A model generated the notes under the pieces. The model worked only from the letters and a program-made list of their open reading frames with translations. It made no database searches and was not told the DNA's origin. A DNA stretch of 64,000 bases from Synergistaceae bacterium (GTDB lineage Bacteria > Synergistota > Synergistia > Synergistales > Aminobacteriaceae). How positions within the stretch are numbered: the stretch's first letter is position 1; each line of letters begins with the position of its first letter. Both the position numbers and the translations under genes were made by a program. The stretch spans positions 48,453-112,452 of the forward strand of contig JAIRYN010000017.1 of NCBI GenBank assembly GCA_031267575.1, in the 5' to 3' direction. Of the stretch, positions 1-7,564 are shown one piece after another.

Positions 1-651
1 GACGCCCAGCTCCGTGGCCGATAGGGGAAGAAGCCCTGCCGTCTGGGCTGTATCCACCACCAAAGGTAATTTAGCCCCTCGGCACAGCCTCGCGATTTTC
101 TCTAGGGGTTGCACCGTTCCACAGACGTTGCTGGCGTGACTCAAAACCATGAGGTCAAAGTCTCCATTTTCTCCCTTCAAGGTCTTTTCCAAAAGCTCCG
201 AGTCCAAGGCTCCCTCCAGCCCGCACTCTAGAAAGACCACCGATACCCCTTCCCTTTCTAAAGCCCTCAGGGGGCGAACGACGGCGTTGTGTTCCATGGA
301 GGTGGAGAGGACCCTGGGGATTCTTCCCCTTTTCCTTCTTGCTTCGTCGGCCAACAGGGGGCGCAGAAAACCCTTCAACGTCACGTTTAAAGCCTCTGTG
401 ACGCCGGAGCAAAATGTCACATACTGGGGATTCCCGTCGTCGTAACCCCCCAGGAGCTTAGAAATTGCGATTCGGCAATCCAGGACCATATTCAGAGTGG
501 CCAGATCCCTCCGTGAGGAACTTCCACGGCCTAAATTCGCCCCCGACCGCGTCAGAAAATCCGCCATCGCAACCGCTACGCCAGGAGGTTTAGGCCACGT
601 CGTCGCGGCGTTGTTTAAATACACATCCATGCTCCCAGCTATGATTTCCAT
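1..651 (-). CDS. Cysteine desulfurase family protein (5' part, runs off window)
   Basis: The minus strand is open from 651 to the window edge (217 codons). The N-terminus reads YLNNAATTWPKPPGV, the typical start of class V aminotransferase-fold cysteine desulfurases. Further on come TSMEHNAVVRPL, in the region before the active site, and SHASNVCGTVQPLEKI followed by VVDTAQTAG, which contains the Asp and Gln that contact PLP. The PLP-binding lysine and catalytic cysteine would lie beyond the window. ATG at 651 has GGGAG nine bases upstream. An in-frame ATG at 630 gives the more usual short N-terminus. The family removes sulfur from cysteine for Fe-S clusters or thio-modification; which role applies here cannot be told. 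The gene diverges from dnaA. Confidence 0.85.
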   Translation of the reverse strand, partial: MEIIAGSMDVYLNNAATTWPKPPGVAVAMADFLTRSGANLGRGSSSRRDLATLNMVLDCRIAISKLLGGYDDGNPQYVTFCSGVTEALNVTLKGFLRPLLADEARRKRGRIPRVLSTSMEHNAVVRPLRALEREGVSVVFLECGLEGALDSELLEKTLKGENGDFDLMVLSHASNVCGTVQPLEKIARLCRGAKLPLVVDTAQTAGLLPLSATELGV

Positions 652-769
652 GATTTTCCACTCCCACGTCAATCTCTGTGTATAATATCACCCGAACTGG
701 GGTATTACCCCGCATTCTTTTCAAAGGTTTTGACCAGTTATTTTAGTAGAAACTCGTAAAAAAATCCAC

Positions 770-856
770 TTATCCACAATAAAAACGTTCTTTGGATGTG
801 GATAAGTGTATAATCATAACGAAAAGAGCCAACGGCGGCTTTCTGATTGTGGATAA
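770..856. promoter_or_regulatory. DnaA boxes and probable dnaA promoter
   Basis: Three perfect 9-mers lie upstream of dnaA: TTATCCACA at 770-778 and its complement TGTGGATAA at 797-805 and 848-856. A TATAAT hexamer at 809-814 directly follows the middle box, but no good -35 is visible. Boxes overlapping the promoter are the usual arrangement for DnaA autoregulation. The boxes are certain; the promoter is inferred. Confidence 0.75.
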
Positions 857-917
857 CTGATGCGGATATCTTTCTTTTGAACTGCAATACTGAACTGCAA
901 TACAGGAGTGAACGACA

Positions 918-2255
918 TTGCAAAAAAATTTGCAAGGATTGTGGCAAGATATCATCGACAAGGCCGTTCCCCAACTTCCGGAAGGAAGCGCGGATTTATG
1001 GTTTACGACTTGTACGCCCGTGAAGATCGATAATGACGAACTCGTTGTGGACGTGGCGAATATCTTTGTCAAGGAACAACTGGCCAGCCGTTTTCTGAAC
1101 GAGCTGAATAAGGCCGCAAAGAGCACGGGAGAGGTATCCAGTATACGCCTCCTGGCCAGAGAGGAGTCTGGCGAAGAAAAAAAAACGGAATGGATGGAGC
1201 GCGCCGAAAGAGCGGCTAAACAAAGCCCCAAAAATACCTTGAATCTGAACCCCAACTACAAGTTCTCCTCTTTCGTGGTGGGAAAATCGAATCGCTTGGC
1301 CCTAGCGGCCAGCCTGGCCGTGGCGGAAACCCCTGGCGAGGCCTACAACCCCCTTTTCATCTGGGGCGGCGTCGGTCTTGGTAAGACGCACTTGATGCAC
1401 GCCATTTGTCACTATGTCCTCGAAAAAAAAAGCAACATGAACGCCGTATACGTCAGCTCGGAGAAGTTCATCAACGAGTTCATCCAGTCCATCCAAAGCC
1501 CTAAACAAGGCCACGAGTTCAAGAACAAGTATCGCAACGTGGATCTTCTTCTCATTGACGATATTCAGTTCTTAGGGGACAAGCATTCGAGTCAAGAGGA
1601 ATTTTTCCACACCTTCGACAGCCTCCGCATCGCCAATAAGCAGGTCGTCATTTGTTCCGACCGCCCTCCCGCAGAACTACGGAACATCGAGGACCGCCTA
1701 GTGAGTCGTTTCGCCTGGGGTTTGGTAACCGACATCCAGCCACCGGACATCGAGACCCGCATCGCCATTTTGCAAAAAAAGGCCCAGCTTCGTAACTACA
1801 ATATGCCCGAAGAGGTAGTCAATTTCCTGGCTCTGCGAATCCCCAGTAACATCCGGGAACTGGAGGGCGCTTTGAACCGTGTTATAGCCTACTCAGAACT
1901 TACGGGCGAAACAGCGAGCATCGAGACCACCTCCGTCTGGTTGAAAGACATCTTGATAACGGACTTCAAGGGCCCCGCCAGCATTAGCAGCATACAAAGC
2001 CTGGTGGCAGAGAGCTTCGAGATGAGCCTGGAGGACCTCACCAGTGCCAAGCGCACGGCCGAGATCGCCTTGGCCCGCCAGGTGGGAATGTATCTGTGCC
2101 GGGAAATGACAGAATCCAGTCTTCAGCGCATCGGAGAGGCTTTTAAACGGAAGGACCACACCACGGTCATCCATGCCCATAAAAAAATCAGCGCGATGCT
2201 CAAAAGCGACGGGGAAATCCAAAAAATTGTGGATAACATTATGCATAAGTTGTGA
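918..2255 (+). CDS. dnaA: Chromosomal replication initiator protein DnaA
   Basis: DnaA is the AAA+ initiator that binds DnaA boxes, melts oriC and loads the helicase. All four domains are visible in 445 residues: an N-terminal domain I starting QKNLQGLWQDIIDKA, a short linker near residues 85-110, the AAA+ core with Walker A GGVGLGKTH (Lys about 156) and Walker B LLLIDDIQFL, and a C-terminal DNA-binding domain with the DnaA signature AEIALARQVGMYLCREMTESSLQRIGEAFKRKDHTTV split over its helix-turn-helix. The start is TTG at 918, chosen because AGGAG sits ten bases upstream and the N-terminus then matches the family. The length is normal. A DnaA box lies inside the last codons (2228-2236). Confidence 0.98.
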   Translation: MQKNLQGLWQDIIDKAVPQLPEGSADLWFTTCTPVKIDNDELVVDVANIFVKEQLASRFLNELNKAAKSTGEVSSIRLLAREESGEEKKTEWMERAERAAKQSPKNTLNLNPNYKFSSFVVGKSNRLALAASLAVAETPGEAYNPLFIWGGVGLGKTHLMHAICHYVLEKKSNMNAVYVSSEKFINEFIQSIQSPKQGHEFKNKYRNVDLLLIDDIQFLGDKHSSQEEFFHTFDSLRIANKQVVICSDRPPAELRNIEDRLVSRFAWGLVTDIQPPDIETRIAILQKKAQLRNYNMPEEVVNFLALRIPSNIRELEGALNRVIAYSELTGETASIETTSVWLKDILITDFKGPASISSIQSLVAESFEMSLEDLTSAKRTAEIALARQVGMYLCREMTESSLQRIGEAFKRKDHTTVIHAHKKISAMLKSDGEIQKIVDNIMHKL

Positions 2256-2530
2256 AAAAGGTGTGGATAACCGAGAATAATCGTGGATAAATTGTGAATT
2301 CAAAGTGGATAACTAGGGCTAAAAAGAATGGTTTTCCACAATGGCTGTCGAGGGGTGTGAAAGTTATCCAGACTATCCACAAACTATCCACAGACTATCC
2401 ACAAGGAATTCACACCTTATCCACATAGAAAAAACCTTTTGTACGAGGGGTTTTGGGTACTTATCCACAGAGTTTTTCTTCCCTATTACTATTACTACTC
2501 TTTTAAATAATAACTTAGAAGTAATAAAAG
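2228..2530. other. oriC: Chromosomal origin oriC with DnaA-trio and AT-rich unwinding region
   Basis: The dnaA-dnaN gap is packed with DnaA boxes. Perfect or one-mismatch copies on the minus strand are at 2228, 2262, 2282 and 2304; on the plus strand they are at 2364, 2373, 2384, 2395, 2417 and 2461. After the last box (2461-2469) come a short pyrimidine run and six trinucleotides CTA-TTA-CTA-TTA-CTA-CTC (2483-2500), then the AT-rich stretch 2501-2530. This box, trio and AT order is the basal unwinding arrangement described for Bacillus subtilis. The trios read 3'-GAT/AAT-5' on the minus strand. A 12-bp tandem duplication lies at 2540-2563, just before dnaN. Confidence 0.93.
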
Positions 2531-2596
2531 AAGTGGAAAACAAAATGAAGGACAAAATGAAGGACGACGGACTATGAGATTGAAGGGAGCAGAGAG

Positions 2597-3889
2597 ATGA
2601 AAATCGATATCGTTCGATCAGAATTCCTCAAGACTTGGCAGATGGCCGAGAGATGCAGCAGTTCAAAGAGCACGATCAGCTCCCTAGGGGGGGTTCTACT
2701 GACGGCGGAGGATAATAAGGTGTCGCTCTCAGCGACGGACTTGAAGACATCAATCTGCTGCGCGGCCGAGGGAGTCTATATTTCCCGGGACGGGGCAGCC
2801 ATATTGCCGGTAAAACTTTTGGGAGAGCTTTTCAAGAAGGTCTCGGAGGACAGGTTTACCGTGGAGGTCAAGGATGAAAAGGGTCTTCTCGTTGCGGGCC
2901 GAAACAAAACCCGATTCTCCACCTGGCCCATTGACGAATTTCCAAAGCTGGCCCAGAGCGATGGCGCGGAGATCATGTGCGACGTTCTCGCCGGGGATTT
3001 TTCGCGAATTCTGGCGGAGGGCTCCATCGCCAGTTCCCCCACAGACGATTTTCCGAAATACCTGGGGGCGTGTCAGATCCAACTCAAGGGTGGGGCCCTT
3101 CATGTGATCTCCACAGATAGCCGCCGGTTGTCTTTGTCTAAGCACCTCTGCGAAGGGGAAAACAACGCGGAGTTGCTGCTTCCTATCCTGCCCCTCCGTG
3201 AGCTTCAACGTCTTCTGACCAGCGTTACTCCAGAGACTCCCGTCCGTATTTTGTACGATGGGTCTTTGGCCTGGTTCCAGATAGGGCAAATCGAGTTTTC
3301 TATCCGGAGGGTAGAGTCCACTTTTCCCAGTTACGAGAGGATTTTAAACCCGAACCGGACCAATATCATGACTGTGAAGCGGGACGAGCTTATTTCGGCT
3401 CTGGAGCGCATTGATATCATTGTTCGGTCCCACACCCGAGTAGTGGTGATGCATTTTTCCCCAAGGGGACAGTTGAAATTGACGGGCAAGGCGCCGGAGT
3501 TCGGAACTGTGGTGGAGGTTTTGGATGCCGATATCAACGGAGATCCGTTGAAGGCAGGGTTCAATGTGGGCTTTTTACAGGACGGCTTGAAGGCCGTCGG
3601 CAGCGAGAAGGTTCTGATGAACCTGAACGGCGAGGCGGGGCAAATGACTCTATGCCGGGATGGATCTGACGATTTTCTCTACATGTTGATGCCGGTGCGG
3701 ATCACCGAACAGGACATGATCGACCCCGAGGAGGAAGAAGAAAGCCTTGGGGTTGAGGAACCAGTAAGGCTCTTGAGCGACGTTCCCGCCGGTAGCGCGT
3801 CCGCCGTAGCTGCCGTTATGGAGGAAAGCAGAGTTTTGGAGAGCCTAAAGGCGTTAGAGGAGATATCGAGGGCGGAAGAGGAAAAATAG
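2597..3889 (+). CDS. dnaN: DNA polymerase III beta sliding clamp, with acidic C-terminal extension
   Basis: DnaN is the ring-shaped processivity clamp. The three clamp domains are recognisable over residues 1 to about 373: an N-terminal MKIDIVRSEFLKTW, a central FPKYLGACQIQL...STDSRRLSLS, and the family's usual end YMLMPVRI. The protein then continues for another 57 or so residues, starting TEQDMIDPEEEEE and ending EEISRAEEEK. This tail is strongly acidic and alanine-rich. Standard clamps stop at the M-P-V/M-R-L/I end, which lies close to the partner-binding cleft, so the tail is unusual. ATG at 2597 is preceded by GGGAG. It lies directly after oriC and is followed at 27 bp by recF. Confidence 0.96.
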   Translation: MKIDIVRSEFLKTWQMAERCSSSKSTISSLGGVLLTAEDNKVSLSATDLKTSICCAAEGVYISRDGAAILPVKLLGELFKKVSEDRFTVEVKDEKGLLVAGRNKTRFSTWPIDEFPKLAQSDGAEIMCDVLAGDFSRILAEGSIASSPTDDFPKYLGACQIQLKGGALHVISTDSRRLSLSKHLCEGENNAELLLPILPLRELQRLLTSVTPETPVRILYDGSLAWFQIGQIEFSIRRVESTFPSYERILNPNRTNIMTVKRDELISALERIDIIVRSHTRVVVMHFSPRGQLKLTGKAPEFGTVVEVLDADINGDPLKAGFNVGFLQDGLKAVGSEKVLMNLNGEAGQMTLCRDGSDDFLYMLMPVRITEQDMIDPEEEEESLGVEEPVRLLSDVPAGSASAVAAVMEESRVLESLKALEEISRAEEEK

Positions 3890-3916
3890 GAATTTTAGAA
3901 AGCTGGAAATTGACCT

Positions 3917-5017
3917 GTGGAATTTCTGGAGACAGCCTGGAAGAGTTTCAGAAATTTAAAGCCCCGCCGCCAGCAGTGGCGTTCGGGGCTCAATGTTCTT
4001 TTGGGGCCGAACGGGTCCGGCAAGACCAACCTCTTGGAGTCCTTCAACGTGCTTGCTGGATGGGGCGTTTTTGCTGTGGCGGGCAACCGAACCTCCTCCC
4101 TGGTAACGTGGGGAGAGGAGCGGGCTTTTCTCATGGGCTGCACGGCGGGCGAGCGGGAACTGGAAGTGGAAGCCCAGATGGGAACCCGTATGAGCCTCAG
4201 AGTGGCAAAGGAACGAGCCACCTACTCGGAGCTGCGCTCGCTTCTTCCCTCTCTTTCTTTTTTACCGCGGGATATCGACCTTTTAGACGGCTCTCCCTCA
4301 GTTCGCCGGTTATTTCTGGACAAACTCTGCGCACTTTGTTCCCCGCTTTATGCTCGCCGTTTGTCGGAGTACAAGCAATTGGTGAGGCACAGAACCACCC
4401 TTTTAAGGCAGAACCGGGTAAAAACCGACGTTTTTCGTGCTACGGTTTTTCCCATGAGCCGTTTGGGAGGGTGGATACGAGAAACTCGCCGAGGTGCCGT
4501 GAGACTTTTATCGGAAGCCCTGAAAAATGGGACTACTTCCGAAATTGCCGGACTTCTTCCCTTCCAGGTGGAGATGGCTCTGGAGCTTCGAGGCACGACG
4601 GAGGGCAATGGGTCAGGATTGGAGAGCGCCGTGGCGGACATGGCAGCGGCTCTGGAGGCGAACTCAGAACGTGAGCAGCATGCGGGGATGGTGCTAGTGG
4701 GGCCTCACCGGGATGACTTGAATTTCTTCTGCCTTGAACGTCCCGCTGCTTTGGTTTTGAGCCGAGGACAGAAACGCAGGGTGGTGGTGGGTCTTATCTT
4801 GGCAGCCGGCCGCCTGGTGGAGTCGCGGCTAAGACTGAAGCCGATTCTACTTTTAGACGATGTGGCCGCGGAACTGGACGCGGAGGGGCGAGCGCTGATG
4901 GGTTGCGCCTTCGCCGGCACTGGCTGGCAGGTTTTCGCCACGGGGGTAGAGGATCATTTTCAAGTACCCGGCAGCGCTCTATGGCGTGTCCAGGAGGGTG
5001 TTATTTTAGAACCTTAA
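3917..5017 (+). CDS. recF: DNA replication and repair protein RecF
   Basis: RecF is an SMC-like ATPase that helps load RecA at gaps and stalled forks. The 366-residue length is normal. Walker A is LLGPNGSGKTNLLES near residue 30. The ABC-type signature is in VLSRGQKRRVVVGLILA, and Walker B in PILLLDDVAAELD. A GTG at 3917 gives the family-like N-terminus with FRNL shortly before Walker A. The ribosome binding site is weak, which suggests coupling to dnaN. A long open frame overlapping it at 3910-4674 is a shadow. Confidence 0.95.
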   Translation: MEFLETAWKSFRNLKPRRQQWRSGLNVLLGPNGSGKTNLLESFNVLAGWGVFAVAGNRTSSLVTWGEERAFLMGCTAGERELEVEAQMGTRMSLRVAKERATYSELRSLLPSLSFLPRDIDLLDGSPSVRRLFLDKLCALCSPLYARRLSEYKQLVRHRTTLLRQNRVKTDVFRATVFPMSRLGGWIRETRRGAVRLLSEALKNGTTSEIAGLLPFQVEMALELRGTTEGNGSGLESAVADMAAALEANSEREQHAGMVLVGPHRDDLNFFCLERPAALVLSRGQKRRVVVGLILAAGRLVESRLRLKPILLLDDVAAELDAEGRALMGCAFAGTGWQVFATGVEDHFQVPGSALWRVQEGVILEP

Positions 5018-5119
5018 CGAGGCTAAGGACCTAAGAACAAATCCCTACGGATTTTTAGATTAGGGGAAGGAGTTCTATGGTTTTGCAATAGAATGAAAAT
5101 TCATATTTCGAGGTGAATC

Positions 5120-7000
5120 ATGTTTCATGATCGTTACGATATCGTCGTCATTGGCGGCGGACACGCGGGATGCGAGGCGGCCTTAGCGGCCTCCCGGATG
5201 GGTTGCCACACCCTTTTGCTAAACCTCAACCTGGATAATACGGCGTTGATGCCGTGCAACCCGGCCATCGGTGGGCCCGCCAAAGGTCACCTAGTACGGG
5301 AAATCAGCGCTCTGGGGGGCGAACAAGCCCGAGCTACCGACGCTTCCACGTTGATGGTCCGATGGCTGAACACGTCGAAGGGTGTGGCGGTCCGCGCTTT
5401 GAGGGCTCAATGTGACCTTAAGGCTTACGCCGCCTATTACTTAAGACTCCTGCAAACTCAAGAGAACTTGGATATTCACCAGGACGAGGCGACGGAACTG
5501 CTACTGACCGATTTTCGAGTGGCAGGGGTGAGAACTCGCCACGGATCCACTTATGAGGCCAAGGCGGTGATTCTCTGTTCGGGAACCTACGCCTGTGGCC
5601 ACGTTCATGTTGGAGACGTGTCGTTTCCCTCGGGACCTATGGGGCAGACGCCGGCCAACGCCTTTTTCGAGTCCTTGCCGAGCCTGGGAATACGGACAGA
5701 CCGCATGAGGACGGACACTACTCCTCGCTTGAACTTCGATACTATCGACCTTTCCCAGACGCGGCGACAGCGATCAGAGGAAATACCCTTAGCTTTTGAC
5801 CTTTGGGGAGAGAAGCGCCTTTACGACACTGCCGATTTCGCTTGCTATTTTTCCCACACCACGCCTGAGACCCACGCCATCGTCGCGGCCAATATTCACC
5901 GGTCACCCTTGGTCACGGGAGAAATAGAGACTCTTGGACCGCGTTACTGCCCCTCTGTGGAGGACAAGTTTTTGAAGTTTCCTGACCGAGATGTTCACCC
6001 CATCGTCTTCGAGCCTCTTGGAGGCCCGGGCGGCACGAAAGAGGTCTACATCCAAAACTTCTCCACAGGTTTGCCCTATGATGTGCAGGAAGCCATGATT
6101 CGATCCCTTCCTGGGTGTCGGAACGTCAAAATTCTCAAGCCTGGTTATGCTATTGAATATGTGTATCTTAATCCTGATCAACTTTCACCTACGCTAGAGA
6201 ATAAAACAATAAAGGGTTTTTTTTGCGCCGGCCAGGTTAATGGAACTTCGGGCTATGAGGAAGCCGCAGGTCAAGGGCTATTGGCCGGGATCAACGCCGC
6301 CCTTGGAATCAAGGAAGAAGAACCGGTGGTTTTGAGTCGAAGTGATGGTTATTTAGGGGTTTTGGTGGATGACCTGACCACAAAGAGCACAAACGAGCCT
6401 TACCGTATGTTGACCAGTCGTTGTGAGCATCGGCTTTTGTTGCGATGGGATAACGCAGATCGTCGTTTGTCCCCTATCGGGCGACGCGTGGGGCTTATCG
6501 ACGATGTCCAATGGGAAGAGCTGGTACGCCGCTGGGAGAGAGCGGACAGTGAGATTGAGCGTCTGAAATCCATGCGCCTGGCTCCTACAAAGGAAATAAA
6601 CCGGGAATTGGAGAAGGCCGAAATCGAACCTCTGGTTGAACACACAACCCTCGCCGCTTTACTCCGCAGAGGCAACGTCAGCTACAGTCTGATCGAATCC
6701 CTATCCCCGCCTGAGATTCTTCTCGAAGAAGAGGAAGCCTTCCACGTGGATACTGAACTGCGTTATGCCGGCTACATCGAAAAGCAGGAGCGTATGGCCT
6801 CTCGTATGAAAGACATGGACAAGGTTTTAATTCCTGATGGGTTTGACTATGATGAAATCAAGGGAATGTTGGCGGAGAGCCGCCAAAAGCTGTCGCGCTT
6901 TCGCCCGCGCTCCTTGGGCCAGGCGTTGCGCATTTCGGGTGTGACGCCCTCGGACGTGCAACTGTTGGCTGTCTCGATTAAAACCAGGCACCGCGGGTAA
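5120..7000 (+). CDS. mnmG: tRNA uridine-5-carboxymethylaminomethyl(34) synthesis enzyme MnmG
   Basis: MnmG (GidA) is the FAD enzyme that, with the GTPase MnmE, modifies wobble U34 of several tRNAs. The FAD-binding motif VVIGGGHAGCEAALAASRMG is at residues 10-29. Family blocks PCNPAIGGPAKGHLVREISALGG and the second FAD block GFFCAGQVNGTSGYEEAAGQGLLAGINAA are present, as is the C-terminal AGYIEKQ. The length of 626 is standard. An AGGTGA sequence precedes ATG 5120. No mnmE is in the window. The gene often lies near the origin in bacteria. Confidence 0.97.
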   Translation: MFHDRYDIVVIGGGHAGCEAALAASRMGCHTLLLNLNLDNTALMPCNPAIGGPAKGHLVREISALGGEQARATDASTLMVRWLNTSKGVAVRALRAQCDLKAYAAYYLRLLQTQENLDIHQDEATELLLTDFRVAGVRTRHGSTYEAKAVILCSGTYACGHVHVGDVSFPSGPMGQTPANAFFESLPSLGIRTDRMRTDTTPRLNFDTIDLSQTRRQRSEEIPLAFDLWGEKRLYDTADFACYFSHTTPETHAIVAANIHRSPLVTGEIETLGPRYCPSVEDKFLKFPDRDVHPIVFEPLGGPGGTKEVYIQNFSTGLPYDVQEAMIRSLPGCRNVKILKPGYAIEYVYLNPDQLSPTLENKTIKGFFCAGQVNGTSGYEEAAGQGLLAGINAALGIKEEEPVVLSRSDGYLGVLVDDLTTKSTNEPYRMLTSRCEHRLLLRWDNADRRLSPIGRRVGLIDDVQWEELVRRWERADSEIERLKSMRLAPTKEINRELEKAEIEPLVEHTTLAALLRRGNVSYSLIESLSPPEILLEEEEAFHVDTELRYAGYIEKQERMASRMKDMDKVLIPDGFDYDEIKGMLAESRQKLSRFRPRSLGQALRISGVTPSDVQLLAVSIKTRHRG

Positions 7001-7009
7001 CGTGGGTAA

Positions 7010-7042
7010 AATGAGGGCGAAATGAGGGCGAAATAAGGGCGA
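7010..7042 (+). repeat. 11-bp tandem repeat, three copies
   Basis: Three copies of AATGAGGGCGA (the third has one change) fill most of the mnmG-dciA gap, just before the ribosome binding site of dciA. It is one of many short tandem duplications in the window. Confidence 0.9.
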
Positions 7043-7057
7043 TGGGAGGAAATAGCG

Positions 7058-7552
7058 ATGCGCGAGGAACGTAACGGGAAAACACGGTTAGTAGCGGATG
7101 TGTTGAGCCAAGTGATGCCGCCTCAGTATCCCCTTCGGGAGACGTTGAGGAAAGTTGTTATGGAATGGTGCAGTGTCGTTGGAGAGGTTCTGGGCAATCA
7201 CTCCGTTCCGTTGGATATCATTGGAGAAGAGCTTCTTGTGGCGACGGAAACGCCTTTGATAGCCAGCCGTTTATCCATGATGGGAGGCAATGTAACCCGT
7301 GTCCTGGCGGAAAAATGGGGTTTAAAAGTGAAAAAGATAAAGGTCACCGTCGGGCGGCTTCCTTTAAAAAACTTGAGGACGCTTGGGAGCCGCTCCTCGC
7401 GCCCCTTTCTTGTCGAAGTTAGCGAGGATGAGGTGGCGGAGCTTGAGCGAGATTATCTACAAAGATTTCCTGATCTTCCCGAAGATGTCGCTCTATCTTT
7501 GGCGCGTCTTCAGGCCTTTTTTACGAAACGCTTCAGTAAAGGGCGTCAATAA
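7058..7552 (+). CDS. dciA: DUF721 protein, DciA-like helicase partner
   Basis: The first 100 residues match the DUF721/DciA pattern: a tryptophan near residue 34 (MEWCSVVGEVLGNHSVPLDIIGEELLVATETPLIASRLSMMG, here split by the KH-like fold), then a beta strand KKIKVTVG. In many bacteria that lack DnaC/DnaI, DciA helps load or operate the DnaB helicase, and its gene usually sits near dnaA as here. The C-terminal 60 residues are family-variable. GGGAGG lies eight bases before ATG 7058. It is 12 bp from the following gene, so the two are almost certainly co-transcribed. Confidence 0.85.
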   Translation: MREERNGKTRLVADVLSQVMPPQYPLRETLRKVVMEWCSVVGEVLGNHSVPLDIIGEELLVATETPLIASRLSMMGGNVTRVLAEKWGLKVKKIKVTVGRLPLKNLRTLGSRSSRPFLVEVSEDEVAELERDYLQRFPDLPEDVALSLARLQAFFTKRFSKGRQ

Positions 7553-7564
7553 GGAAAGATTGGT

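Noticed and set aside
2341..2577. 78-residue open frame between dnaA and dnaN
   Set aside because: It is made of DnaA boxes and the AT-rich origin stretch, has no ribosome binding site and no protein-like composition.
2676..2692. G7 run in dnaN as a phase-variation tract
   Set aside because: Seven bases is short for a switch, and the gene is essential, so ON/OFF switching is implausible.
3910..4674. 254-residue open frame overlapping recF
   Set aside because: RecF in the other frame has all family motifs over the same DNA; this one is a GC-driven shadow.
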